Source: CAYJXJ01 sp964374095 (GTDB lineage Bacteria; Elusimicrobiota; Elusimicrobia; UBA1565; UBA9628). Taken from it: a stretch of DNA of 30,560 nt. The notes under the pieces are model-generated. The model ran no database searches, was not told the DNA's origin, and saw nothing but the letters and a program-made list of their open reading frames with translations. Shown here one piece after another: positions 1 through 7,843 of this stretch. The stretch's first letter is position 1, and every line of letters begins with the position of its first letter. Where the stretch lies: assembly GCA_964374095.1 (NCBI GenBank), contig CAYJXJ010000039.1, positions 1 through 30,560 on the forward strand, written 5' to 3'. Both the position numbers and the translations under genes were made by a program.

Positions 1-501
1 CTCGCGGGGGGGGTTGATGTTCTTGATCTCGTAGCGCAGGACCTTGATGCCCCAGGCCTCGGAGGCCTTGTCGAGCTCGGTGACGACCTGGTTGTTGATG
101 TGGGTGCGCTCCTCGAAGGTCTTATCGAGGTCGATCTTGCCGATCTCGCTGCGCAGGGTGGTCTGGGCGAGCTGGGAGATCGCGAAGATCATGTCTTGGA
201 TGCCGTAGGTCGAGCGCTCGGGGTTCAAGACCTTAAGATAAAGCACCCCGTCCACGCCCACCTGCACGTTGTCGCGGGTGATGCAGATCTGCTCGGGGAT
301 GTCGAAGGCCGTCTCCTTCAAGGAGACCCGGTTGCGGATCACGTCCACGAAGGGAACGAGGATGTGGAAGCCGGCGTCGAGCACGCCCGAGAACTTTCCC
401 AGCCGCTCGATCACGAAGGCGTGCTGCTGGGGCACCACGATGGCGGTCTTCATGATGACGAAGATCACGAAGAACACGAAAATCAATACTAGGACGCCCA
501 T
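1..501 (-). CDS. SPFH/stomatin-like membrane protein (partial)
   Basis: The gene runs off the left edge, so only the first 167 residues are present. The ATG at 501 opens a hydrophobic anchor (about residues 2-17, GVLVLIFVFFVIFVIM) followed by an SPFH/band 7 domain: the stretches VPQQHAFVIERLGKFSGVLD, ISQLAQTTLRSEIGKIDLD and LRYEIKNINPP are typical of stomatin/paraslipin proteins of the QmcA type. Such proteins oligomerise on the membrane and scaffold membrane proteases or microdomains. The start lies one base after the nfeD stop (TGACATG), so the two are almost certainly co-translated; NfeD-SPFH pairs are a well-known partnership. A G-rich run ahead of the ATG may act as a weak ribosome site. 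The family is clear; the exact subfamily is not. Confidence 0.9.
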   Translation of the reverse strand, partial: MGVLVLIFVFFVIFVIMKTAIVVPQQHAFVIERLGKFSGVLDAGFHILVPFVDVIRNRVSLKETAFDIPEQICITRDNVQVGVDGVLYLKVLNPERSTYGIQDMIFAISQLAQTTLRSEIGKIDLDKTFEERTHINNQVVTELDKASEAWGIKVLRYEIKNINPPRE

Positions 502-502
502 G

Positions 503-937
503 TCATTCCCCCCGAATCCACAGCATCAATCCTTCCACCTTCTCCACCGTGCAGCGCTGTCCCTTGGTGATGGCCCCGTTGCCGCCGTTGCGGACATTCC
601 ACGTGGTCCCGCGGAACTCGGCCTTGCCGACGGCCCCCGCCGCCATGTCCACGGAAGCCGTCGCCACGCCGCCCACGACGTCGGCCAGGCTGCGCTCCAG
701 GTGCTCGGCGGGCTTGAAGCGCTCGATGAGCTTCTTACGAAACAACGCCAGCGAAGCCAAGGAGACCACGACGAAGGTCAGCCCCTGGGCGAGGACGGGC
801 CCCCCCATTCCCGCCGCGGCCAGGCCCGCGACGACAAAGGCCCCCAGGGCGAAGAACACCATGAAGAAGCCGCCCGGGACGATGATCTCAACGACGAGGA
901 GGCCTAGGCCCAGGAGCAGCCACATCCACCAGAGCAT
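503..937 (-). CDS. NfeD-family membrane protein (short form)
   Basis: This 144-residue protein has three hydrophobic segments (about 3-20, 24-43 and 48-66) followed by a soluble C-terminal beta-rich region (about 85-144) with the pattern expected of the NfeD OB-fold, ending in a GxxLWIRG stretch. It is the short NfeD form without the ClpP-like protease domain. Short NfeD proteins pair with SPFH/stomatin proteins, and the SPFH gene follows after one base. The caspase-like gene lies 47 bases upstream on the same strand, but nfeD has its own -10-like box (TATACT, 949-944) six bases before its ATG, so it may be transcribed separately as a leaderless message. Confidence 0.9.
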   Translation of the reverse strand: MLWWMWLLLGLGLLVVEIIVPGGFFMVFFALGAFVVAGLAAAGMGGPVLAQGLTFVVVSLASLALFRKKLIERFKPAEHLERSLADVVGGVATASVDMAAGAVGKAEFRGTTWNVRNGGNGAITKGQRCTVEKVEGLMLWIRGE

Positions 938-943
938 GGCAAG

Positions 944-971
944 AGTATACTACAAATGGCTCTGCGACCAA
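944..971 (-). promoter_or_regulatory. Predicted nfeD promoter, leaderless
   Basis: On the minus strand TTGGTC (971-966), a 16-base spacer and TATACT (949-944) precede the ATG at 937 with only six bases between the -10 box and the start codon. Transcription should begin at or next to the ATG. It sits between the caspase-like gene and nfeD. Confidence 0.5.
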
Positions 972-984
972 GGCGCCGGAGTCC

Positions 985-2901
985 TCATTCCGGCTTGAGA
1001 GTCATCAATACAAGACCGACGAGACGGCGGTCCGATTTCGAAAATTGGTAGGAACCGAGACACTCGTGAGGCCCGTGGGAGTAGTTGATTCTCTCCCCCA
1101 CCTCGGAGGGCTTGGCGCTCCTTAACCCCGGATGCAAGCGAAGGAACTCATCTTCGGTCGTTCCCAGGGTTCCCCCGCCCGAAATTTGGACGGGTGGGGC
1201 GTCGGATTTCTGTCCGGTGTGGTAAAGCATGAGATACATGATCCGGCCGGACTTTTTCGAAAGATGAGCTTGGACCCCGCCCTCGCCGCGCGTCCAACTA
1301 AAAACGGTCCTATCCGCCGCCCTATAGGGGGTCCCCGCGGCGCCCCAGGCGCGGACCGCGTCATCCTCGGTCTGCCCCATGGTAACGCCGTCGAATTCGA
1401 GGCAGTCTCCGGCTGCCGCCGGGGCGGGGGCCGACGCCGCCGCCGGCCGTCGTGCCAATTCCTCCAGCGCGGTCTTGGTCTCGCCGGACGACAGGCGCTG
1501 CGCGAGTTGGCCGGCGGGGACCGGCTCGATCCCCGGGGATCTCAAATAGGCCGCGGCGAACTGCTCGGACCAGCGCTTCTTGTCGGCATCAGGCACCACG
1601 CTCAGGGCGAGCAGGCGCGAGAGCTTTTTCCAGTCGGCATCCCGCGCCGGAATCCGCGCCTTGGCGGCCTCCTCGGCCGCCATCTTGTCCGCGGCGAAGC
1701 GCTCCCATTCCGCGGCCCTCTTCTCCGCGAGTTCCTTATAAGAGGGCGCCTCCGGGGCGAGGGCGCGCCAGCGCTTGGCTTTCTCCTCGGGCGAGGCCTC
1801 GGTCTTGTCGAACCTCACGACCACGTCATACTTCTCAAGGACGTCCACATCCACGGTGCCCAGGTCGAGTCCCGCGGCCGCGCCCAACGCGGCCGGGGCC
1901 TGGGCCGCCGGCACCTCGGCGAGCTTGGTCACCTGGAAGTCCGGCCCGCCGGATTTGGGAGGCGCGGCGTCCTCCCGGTCGATCTTGGCCAGATCCGGAG
2001 CGGCCTCCCGGCCCAGACCCAGCACGGCGTCCCGGGATCCCGCTGAAAGCTCCGGAGTCTGGGTTCGATCCTTGGCCAGCTTGAGCGCCTTCTGGGCAAA
2101 TTCCACCAGTTCGCCCGCGGTCACCTTGCCGTCGCCGCTGGAATCCGCCCAGCCCCGCAGGCCCCCGAGCAGGAGATAACTAAAGGCCGGCCGCGGCTTG
2201 CCGGACTTGGGAAGCGGTCCCGCGAATTGGTCGGATTTGGCCGCGGTGAAGAGGATGGCCCGCGGGTCCACCGCTTCGGGCTTGACCGCGGTCACGATCA
2301 GCGGCTGGAGACCCACGATGAGCGGCGCGCCGGAGGGAGAACGCCCGCTGAAGCAAGCGTCGACGAGGACGACCGTCTTGGCCTGGCGCCCCCTGCCCAA
2401 CGCGGCCAACAACTCGCGACGCGCCAGACTGCGGGCGTAGAGGCTGTCGGCATCCTGCTGGGCGTCGGCCCCGACGAGCAAGCCATCCTTGCCGTCCTTG
2501 GACGGCGCGCCATGCCCGATGAACACGAACCACAGCGTGCCTCCCGGCCCGACCTCGGATGCGGCCTGGGCCGCGAACTTGCGCATCTTTTCCAAGGTCG
2601 CCTCGTTGTCGCGCAGGAGGGCGACCCGATCGGAGGGAATCTTGAGCCCCTCGGTGAAAAAGGCATGCCACTCGTCGGCGTTCTGCCGGGCGCCCGGGAC
2701 TTTGGCGACGAATGCATACCGCTCGGCCCCGACGATCACGGCGGCGTCCTTCTCCCCGCCGCCGGGCCCCTTGCCCGCCGAAGCGAGGTCCGGCCAGGAG
2801 TCGGCGGCCCCGGCCGCCGCGGCCATGAGCTGGGGGGGCACGACGCAGCCCGAAAGGATGACGGCGCCGCACCACGCGGCCAAGGCTCGTTGCCGGATCA
2901 T
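985..2901 (-). CDS. Caspase-like (peptidase C14) lipoprotein with EF-hand-like loop
   Basis: This 638-residue protein starts with a lipoprotein signal (AVILSGC, lipidated Cys19). Residues about 50-270 form a caspase p20-like domain: the catalytic His130 lies in LWFVFIGHGAP and the nucleophile Cys183 in VVLVDACFSG, both preceded by hydrophobic strands as in bacterial metacaspase-like proteins. Directly after the domain, residues 253-264 (DSSGDGKVTAGE) match a 12-residue EF-hand calcium loop. A long Ala/Glu/Lys-rich middle (about 310-490) and a C-terminal beta-rich domain of unknown type (about 500-638) follow. The lipobox places it on the periplasmic or outer face, where a caspase fold would work outside the cytoplasm. 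It lies ahead of nfeD-SPFH on the same strand. Protease activity and calcium control are inference; the fold and catalytic pair are well supported. Confidence 0.85.
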   Translation of the reverse strand: MIRQRALAAWCGAVILSGCVVPPQLMAAAAGAADSWPDLASAGKGPGGGEKDAAVIVGAERYAFVAKVPGARQNADEWHAFFTEGLKIPSDRVALLRDNEATLEKMRKFAAQAASEVGPGGTLWFVFIGHGAPSKDGKDGLLVGADAQQDADSLYARSLARRELLAALGRGRQAKTVVLVDACFSGRSPSGAPLIVGLQPLIVTAVKPEAVDPRAILFTAAKSDQFAGPLPKSGKPRPAFSYLLLGGLRGWADSSGDGKVTAGELVEFAQKALKLAKDRTQTPELSAGSRDAVLGLGREAAPDLAKIDREDAAPPKSGGPDFQVTKLAEVPAAQAPAALGAAAGLDLGTVDVDVLEKYDVVVRFDKTEASPEEKAKRWRALAPEAPSYKELAEKRAAEWERFAADKMAAEEAAKARIPARDADWKKLSRLLALSVVPDADKKRWSEQFAAAYLRSPGIEPVPAGQLAQRLSSGETKTALEELARRPAAASAPAPAAAGDCLEFDGVTMGQTEDDAVRAWGAAGTPYRAADRTVFSWTRGEGGVQAHLSKKSGRIMYLMLYHTGQKSDAPPVQISGGGTLGTTEDEFLRLHPGLRSAKPSEVGERINYSHGPHECLGSYQFSKSDRRLVGLVLMTLKPE

Positions 2902-2908
2902 GGGACCA

Positions 2909-2914
2909 ATTATA
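2909..2914 (-). promoter_or_regulatory. -10 box of the caspase-like gene, leaderless
   Basis: A perfect TATAAT on the minus strand ends seven bases before the ATG at 2901, so the message should start at or next to the start codon. No good -35 hexamer is visible; an inverted repeat occupies that position. Confidence 0.55.
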
Positions 2915-2917
2915 GCC

Positions 2918-2938
2918 TTCCCGGGCCTTCCCCGGGAA
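2918..2938. repeat. Inverted repeat in the divergent promoter region
   Basis: TTCCCGGG and CCCGGGAA are perfect 8-base arms around CCTTC. The repeat lies directly upstream of the -10 box of the caspase-like gene, over its -35 region, where a regulator could bind. Confidence 0.5.
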
Positions 2939-2970
2939 GCGCCGTTTCCGGGCCCCCATCCGCCGAAGAC

Positions 2971-2986
2971 CGGGTCTTTTGACCCG
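2971..2986. repeat. Second inverted repeat in the divergent promoter region
   Basis: CGGGTC and GACCCG flank TTTT. It sits in the same 119-base divergent spacer, nearer the plus-strand HExxH gene at 3021. It is operator-like, but could also form a small hairpin. Confidence 0.35.
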
Positions 2987-3008
2987 TGGGGCCGTCCGGG
3001 AAGAGGGG

Positions 3009-3014
3009 TATACT
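3009..3014 (+). promoter_or_regulatory. -10 box of the small HExxH gene, leaderless
   Basis: TATACT ends six bases before the ATG at 3021. TTGACC at 2979-2984 is too far upstream (24-base spacer) to be a normal -35 element. Confidence 0.5.
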
Positions 3015-3020
3015 CCCTTC

Positions 3021-3503
3021 ATGCGCATCTCGTTGGCGTTGATGGCGCTTCTGTCCCCGGCGGCCTCGGCCGAAGCCCCGACGTCGCCGCGCCTTGCCGA
3101 GACCTGCATCCTGAGGGCGGTGGCCGAGCATATGGGCGTCGAACTCACGCCCCACGTCCTGCCCCCCGTCGTGCGCTACGAAAGCCGCACCCCCCTCGCA
3201 TACTTTCAAGACGCCATCGAGCCGCAGTGGAAGTTCCGCCCGGCGCGCTTCACCAACGCCTATGTCCCGGCGCGCGATGAGATTTTCATTATAGACCAGG
3301 CCGAATACTACCGCAAGCTCGGCCGGTTCATCGACGACTCCCTAGCCCACGAGTATGCCCATTTCATCCAGGTCCGGTACCGCGGCTCCAACCTTGACAC
3401 CGGCGACGACACCCTCGAACACCAGGCCATCCACGTCCAAAACTGGTTCCGGGAACGCCTCCAGGCCGGAGACGGCCCCCGGGAACTCTGCCCTTCCCGA
3501 TAG
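3021..3503 (+). CDS. Small exported zincin-like HExxH protein
   Basis: The 160-residue product begins with a probable Sec signal peptide (about 1-17, MRISLALMALLSPAASA). A zinc-protease motif, HEYAH (His110, Glu111, His114), sits in a helix-like stretch SLAHEYAHFIQVRY, and Glu133 in the downstream TLEHQAIH segment could be the third zinc ligand, as in gluzincins. The protein is short for a working metallopeptidase. I do not recognise the family. It is divergent from the caspase-like lipoprotein and shares its 119-base promoter spacer, so the two exported protease-like proteins might be co-regulated. The start is set by the signal peptide and the -10 box six bases upstream. Confidence 0.7.
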   Translation: MRISLALMALLSPAASAEAPTSPRLAETCILRAVAEHMGVELTPHVLPPVVRYESRTPLAYFQDAIEPQWKFRPARFTNAYVPARDEIFIIDQAEYYRKLGRFIDDSLAHEYAHFIQVRYRGSNLDTGDDTLEHQAIHVQNWFRERLQAGDGPRELCPSR

Positions 3504-3519
3504 GCCTTCCGAAACGGGG

Positions 3520-3548
3520 TTGACAAAACCCGCCCCTCGATCTACCCT
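3520..3548 (+). promoter_or_regulatory. Sigma70-type promoter of the Rec-MBL gene
   Basis: TTGACA (3520-3525), a 17-base spacer and TACCCT (3543-3548). The start of transcription would be near 3555, leaving about 24 bases of leader before the ATG at 3579. This is one of the few promoters here that leaves a leader. Confidence 0.6.
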
Positions 3549-3578
3549 TAGGGCTGCCCGTCAGGGCTTTTCCTTAAT

Positions 3579-4910
3579 ATGACCAAACCGGCGGCCGTCA
3601 AACGGGTTCTCCTCACCGATGATGATGCGGACCTGCTCTTCGCCATGCAATCCCTGATCGAGCAGATCGGCTGCCGGGTCGAACTGGCCCATAACGGCCT
3701 GGAGTGCCTCGCCAAGGCGGAGTCCTTCTCACCCGACCTGATCGTCCTGGACATCATGATGCCGGGCCTGCACGGGCTCGATACCCTCCGGAAGCTCAAG
3801 GCCAACCCCAAGACCAGGGACATCGGCGTCATCATGTACTCCGCGAAGAACTTCAAAGTAGACCATGGCCTGGCCACCGATCTCGGCGCCGTGGCGGTCC
3901 TGCCCAAGCCCATCAGCAATCAACTATTCCTCGAGACCGTGCGGCGTTGCCTCGGAACGGCTGAATCGTCGCCGGGCGCCTCCGCGCACCACGCGGCGGC
4001 CGGGACTCAGGAGGCGTTCACGCCCACGCTGGCGACCGGCCTGGCGATAGCCCGTTTTTGGGGCACCCGCGGCTCGGTCCCGGTTTCGGGCCCGAATTAC
4101 GTGCGCCACGGCGGGAACACCTCCTGCTTGAGCGTCGAGGCGGGATCGGAAATCGTCGTCCTCGACGCCGGGACGGGCATACGGGAGCTGGGAGACGCCC
4201 TGGCGGCCAAGGGTCCGCGCCGCATCCACATTTTCATCACCCACACGCATTGGGACCACATCCAAGGCTTTCCCTTCTTTCTCCCCGCCTACCTGCCCGG
4301 TTTTGATATCCAAATCTACGGGGCCTCGGGCTTCGGCAAGGACCTCGCATCGGTGTTCAAGGGCCAGCTCGACCGGGACTACTTCCCGGTGCAACTGGAG
4401 GACATGCGGGCCAAGATCGAGATCCGCCATATCAGCGATCCGGTCCGCGTGGGAGATATGACCGTGTCCTGGGAATACACCCACCATCCCGGGGCCGCGG
4501 TGGCCTACCAGGTCGCGGTCGGGGGACGCCGCCTCGTCTACATCAGCGACAACGAGTTCCTGCGCGGATACCACGGACCCCCGGGCGCCCTGAAATCAGG
4601 GGACGAACTCGTCAGGCCGCACCGGGGCCTCTTGGCCTTCGCGGCCGAGGCCGACCTCCTGGTGGGAGAGGCCCAATACACCAACGAAGATTACCGCGCC
4701 AAAACCGATTGGGGACACTCCTCCACGTCCAACGCCTGCCTGTTTGCCAAGCTCGCGGGAGTCCGGCGCTGGCTCGTGACGCACCACGAGCCGCGCTACG
4801 GCGACCAGGCCCTCCACGAAAAGCGCACACTCACCCGCCAGATCCTCGGGGCGATCGGCCATCCCGGGGACGTCGACCATGCCTTCGACGGAATGGTCGA
4901 GCACTTTTGA
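3579..4910 (+). CDS. Receiver domain - metallo-beta-lactamase fusion
   Basis: Residues about 8-125 are a CheY-like receiver: acidic pocket Asp14-Asp16, phospho-acceptor Asp58 in DLIVLDIMMPG, Ser88 in IMYSAK and Lys110 in VLPKP. After a linker (about 126-155), residues 156-443 form a metallo-beta-lactamase-fold hydrolase: FWGTRGSVPVSG, LDAGTGIRELG, the metal motif THTHWDH (His222, His224, Asp226, His227), a later HHPG, ISDNEF and a C-terminal THHEPRYGD. The MBL half resembles the phosphodiesterase-like/RNase Z-like branch that starts with WGTRGS. Fusion to a receiver suggests a hydrolase switched by phosphorylation, with a nucleotide or cyclic-nucleotide substrate as one guess. The histidine kinase downstream (7840) is a possible partner. 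Domain calls are firm; the substrate is unknown. Confidence 0.9.
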   Translation: MTKPAAVKRVLLTDDDADLLFAMQSLIEQIGCRVELAHNGLECLAKAESFSPDLIVLDIMMPGLHGLDTLRKLKANPKTRDIGVIMYSAKNFKVDHGLATDLGAVAVLPKPISNQLFLETVRRCLGTAESSPGASAHHAAAGTQEAFTPTLATGLAIARFWGTRGSVPVSGPNYVRHGGNTSCLSVEAGSEIVVLDAGTGIRELGDALAAKGPRRIHIFITHTHWDHIQGFPFFLPAYLPGFDIQIYGASGFGKDLASVFKGQLDRDYFPVQLEDMRAKIEIRHISDPVRVGDMTVSWEYTHHPGAAVAYQVAVGGRRLVYISDNEFLRGYHGPPGALKSGDELVRPHRGLLAFAAEADLLVGEAQYTNEDYRAKTDWGHSSTSNACLFAKLAGVRRWLVTHHEPRYGDQALHEKRTLTRQILGAIGHPGDVDHAFDGMVEHF

Positions 4911-4922
4911 TCTCCGCGGATA

Positions 4923-4937
4923 GGACCTTCGGGGTCC
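4923..4937. repeat. GC-rich hairpin after the Rec-MBL gene
   Basis: GGACC-TTCGG-GGTCC folds into a 5-base-pair hairpin 13 bases after the stop at 4910. It has no U-tract, so it is at best a weak or factor-aided terminator. The rest of 4911-5028 shows only a short AGGCCT repeat pair (4968-4973 and 4980-4985). Confidence 0.35.
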
Positions 4938-5028
4938 GCGCGCGATCCTCCGACCCAACCGCTCCATAGGCCTCTTTCCAGGCCTCGCGTGGTACCGGGG
5001 ACCCGGACGGATTTTGGGCCGGCCGGGA

Positions 5029-5034
5029 TACAAT
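5029..5034 (+). promoter_or_regulatory. -10 box upstream of the Rec-PilB operon
   Basis: TACAAT lies 36 bases before the ATG at 5071. Transcription would begin near 5041-5043, at an ATG (5043) that opens a 13-codon reading frame overlapping the Rec-PilB start. No clear -35 hexamer is visible. Confidence 0.4.
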
Positions 5035-5070
5035 CTCTCGCCATGACGATCGACCCCTTTCGGAGACAGC

Positions 5071-7023
5071 ATGAAAACACCTGAGGAGCTTGTCGCGGAA
5101 CTCGACGCCCTCATCGGACCCTGGGCCGCGCCGGCGCCCGAACCTCCCGCCGCGACCGCGCCCGCCGCCGTCATGGCCCCGCCCCAGCCGAGGCCCGAGC
5201 CCACGGCCAAGCCGCGCATCCTCGTGGTCGAGGACAACAAGGACTACCGCGAGGTCGTCCAATACCTCCTTCAGGAAACGGGCTATGCGGTCTTCACCGC
5301 CGCCGACGGCGCCCAGGGCGTGGTCGAGGCCCTCCGCTGCCGCCCGGATCTGGTCCTCCTCGATTTCGAAATGCCCGAGCTCAACGGCTATGAGGTCCTC
5401 CAAGAGCTCCGCCGCCATGACGAGACCCGCAAGCTCCCCATCATCATGTTCACCGGCGCCCCCAATCGCCAGCATCTCAAGTCCATGGGCCTGGATCTCT
5501 GCGACTTTCTGGAAAAACCCGTTTCCAACGCCAAGCTTCTAGGCTCGATCAACAGGGCCGTCACCACGGGCGGCAAGCCGGCCACGCCGGCTCCGGGCAA
5601 GCCCCCCGAAGCCAAGGCCGCCCCTCCGGAGCCGACCCCCGAGGACGCCGCCGAGATCTACCTTCCCCCGCAGGGGCCGACTCCGACGCCGTCCCCCGCC
5701 GAAACGCCTTCGATCGAGTTCAAACTGCCGGAGGGCCTGCCGAACCTCGAAGATTTGGACAATCGCCCCGCGGTGGAGGAAGCGGAAGAACCGCTTCTCG
5801 ACGTCGAGTCGGGGGATGAAAAGCACGAAGAGGTCGTCGGGCTGGAAGCCTCGGCCAACGACTCCCCTCTGATCCAGAAGGTCAACAGGATCCTCGTCCA
5901 GGCCGTGGAGATGGGCGCCAGCGACATCCACATCGAACCGCAGGAAGCCCAGATAATCGTGCGCGTGCGCCACAACGGCTCGCTGCAGACCCTCACCACC
6001 CTCCCGCGCAGTCTCGAGGCGCGCCTCTCGGCCCGCATCAAGATCATGTCCGACCTGGTCATCACCGAGCGCCGCCTTCCGCAAGACGGCCAGTTCCGGG
6101 CCACGATCTCGGGCAAAAAAATCGAGTTCCGCGTGAGCACCTTGCCCAGCGCCTACGGCGAAAAGGTCGTCATCCGCGTTCTCGGCGCGAGCAAGCTCAA
6201 ATCCAACATCCACGAGGCCGGCTTGTCCCCCCGCGATCTGGAGGTCACCCAGCGCGCCCTCGGGGCTCCCAACGGCCTCATCCTCGTCACCGGCCCCACC
6301 GGCAGCGGCAAGACCACCACCCTCTACACCATGATCGCCGCGGTGAACAAGCCCGACGTCAATGTCCTCACCGCCGAGGATCCCATCGAGTACCGCCTCC
6401 CCGGCATCACGCAGGTCCACATCCGCTCGACCATCGGACTCACCTTCGAGGCGGCCCTGCGGTCGTTCCTGCGCCAGGACCCCGACATCATGCTGATCGG
6501 TGAAATCCGCGACAAGGAAACGGCCGAAATGGCGGTCAAGGCTTCCATCACCGGCCACTTGGTCTTGTCCACCCTCCACACCAACTCCGCCCCCGCGACG
6601 GTCACCCGCCTCTTGCACATGGGCGTGGCCCCCTTCTTGCTCGCGGCCAGCGTACGGCTCATCGTCGCCCAGCGGCTGGTGAAGAAGATCTGCCAGAAGT
6701 GCAAGGTCCCCGGCGAGCTATCCGCCGACGACCGCAAACTCCTCAGCGAAGCCGACGCGGCCCGCGTCAAGACCCAGACCCTCGGAGTCGGCTGCCCGGA
6801 CTGCAAGCAAACCGGCTTCTCCGGCCGCCTGCCGATCTTCGAGGTGATGCCCCTCAACACCCCCGAGATGCGCCAGCTCATCCTCGCCGAGGCCGACGCC
6901 GACCGGATCGGCAAGCAGGCCGTCGCCGAGGGGATGATCACGCTCCGCGAGGCGGCCCTGCGGGCCGTCGAATCCGCCGACACCAGCCTCGCCGAAGCCC
7001 TCAAGATCATGCTGGCCGAGTGA
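5071..7023 (+). CDS. Receiver domain - PilB/GspE ATPase fusion
   Basis: This 650-residue fusion has a Pro/Ala-rich N-terminus, a receiver domain (about 48-165: Asp55, phospho-acceptor Asp98 in LVLLDFEMPELNG, Thr128, Lys149 in FLEKP), a Pro-rich acidic linker (about 170-255) and a type II/IV secretion ATPase (about 262-650). The ATPase has all hallmarks: Walker A GPTGSGKTT (408-416, Lys414), Asp box TAEDPIEY, Walker B DIMLIGEIRD with Glu478, His box GHLVLSTLHTN, and a four-cysteine zinc site (Cys541, Cys544, Cys575, Cys578). The N-terminal GspE/MshE domain is absent; the receiver takes its place. It should power assembly of a pilus or pseudopilus, with phosphorylation as a control. The ATG at 5071 has GGAG five bases upstream. 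It is followed within four bases by the TPR gene and then the kinase. Confidence 0.93.
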   Translation: MKTPEELVAELDALIGPWAAPAPEPPAATAPAAVMAPPQPRPEPTAKPRILVVEDNKDYREVVQYLLQETGYAVFTAADGAQGVVEALRCRPDLVLLDFEMPELNGYEVLQELRRHDETRKLPIIMFTGAPNRQHLKSMGLDLCDFLEKPVSNAKLLGSINRAVTTGGKPATPAPGKPPEAKAAPPEPTPEDAAEIYLPPQGPTPTPSPAETPSIEFKLPEGLPNLEDLDNRPAVEEAEEPLLDVESGDEKHEEVVGLEASANDSPLIQKVNRILVQAVEMGASDIHIEPQEAQIIVRVRHNGSLQTLTTLPRSLEARLSARIKIMSDLVITERRLPQDGQFRATISGKKIEFRVSTLPSAYGEKVVIRVLGASKLKSNIHEAGLSPRDLEVTQRALGAPNGLILVTGPTGSGKTTTLYTMIAAVNKPDVNVLTAEDPIEYRLPGITQVHIRSTIGLTFEAALRSFLRQDPDIMLIGEIRDKETAEMAVKASITGHLVLSTLHTNSAPATVTRLLHMGVAPFLLAASVRLIVAQRLVKKICQKCKVPGELSADDRKLLSEADAARVKTQTLGVGCPDCKQTGFSGRLPIFEVMPLNTPEMRQLILAEADADRIGKQAVAEGMITLREAALRAVESADTSLAEALKIMLAE

Positions 7024-7027
7024 CCTC

Positions 7028-7843
7028 ATGGAAATCACCATCAATCGGACCGAACCGGACCCCGCGGCCTGCGAAGCGCGGCCCGAGGACGTGACTCAGC
7101 CCCTGAACCTGAAGCCCGCGCCGGCGCTGTCTCATCAGACCGCCGCCATGCTTCGCGAAGGGCTTAACGCCCTAAGGCTATACGACTTGGAGGGCTATGA
7201 AACCGCGGTCGCCCGGCTCCGCCAAGTCCTCTCGGACGCGCCGGAATGCGCCGAAGCGCACGCCGCTCTCGGAGAAACCTACGCCTATTGGGGCTTCCGC
7301 CAGGAACTGGAAGGCACGGACGCCCAGAGTCTCTACGACCTAGCCCTCCAGCACGCTCGCTTGGCCCTGCAAGCGGGCCCCGAGAGCTCTTCTTCCCATC
7401 GGTCCATGGCCGTGGCCTTGAGGCGCGGGGAGCGGCACGATCCCGAGCGCCGCCTGCAGGAGATCATGAGCGCCATCGACCTGGACCCCAAGAGCGCCGA
7501 AAACTGGTACGAACTCTGGCGGGCCTCGGGTTACGACCCGGATGACGCCTCCATCGGCAAGGCCCTCGCCCTGGATTCCAATTTGGTCGGCGCCTGCGTC
7601 GACCTCGGCGTGGCGCTCTACCAGCACGGACGCCCGGCCGGAGCGGTGGAGTATTTTCTCAAGGCCTTGAAGATCAACCCGCGCCACACCCTGGCAAGCT
7701 ACAACCTGGCCATGGTCCTCGACGAACAAGGCGATCATGTCCGCGCCGGGCTGGTGATGCGCCGGGCGCTGGAGCTGCGCCCAGGAGATCCCCTTCTGGA
7801 AAGCGGACGCCGCCTGCTGGCGGCGGTGGGAAAGCGATCATGA
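7028..7843 (+). CDS. TPR-repeat protein
   Basis: The 271-residue protein has no signal peptide. After a disordered N-terminus (about 1-35) it shows tetratricopeptide-like helical repeats, clearest at about 75-125 and 185-260 (AECAEAHAALGETYAYWG-like and ASYNLAMVLDEQGDHVRAG-like units ending in ALELRPGDP). TPR proteins act as protein-binding scaffolds, and in pilus systems similar proteins act as assembly adaptors. It starts four bases after the Rec-PilB stop, and its own stop overlaps the kinase start by four bases (ATGA at 7840-7843), so the three are translated as one unit. A link between motor and kinase is inferred from this order. Confidence 0.85.
   Translation: MEITINRTEPDPAACEARPEDVTQPLNLKPAPALSHQTAAMLREGLNALRLYDLEGYETAVARLRQVLSDAPECAEAHAALGETYAYWGFRQELEGTDAQSLYDLALQHARLALQAGPESSSSHRSMAVALRRGERHDPERRLQEIMSAIDLDPKSAENWYELWRASGYDPDDASIGKALALDSNLVGACVDLGVALYQHGRPAGAVEYFLKALKINPRHTLASYNLAMVLDEQGDHVRAGLVMRRALELRPGDPLLESGRRLLAAVGKRS

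Noticed and set aside
5538..6618. Long minus-strand frame opposite the Rec-PilB gene
   Set aside because: Antisense shadow in GC-rich DNA; the plus strand has an unambiguous ATPase with all motifs.
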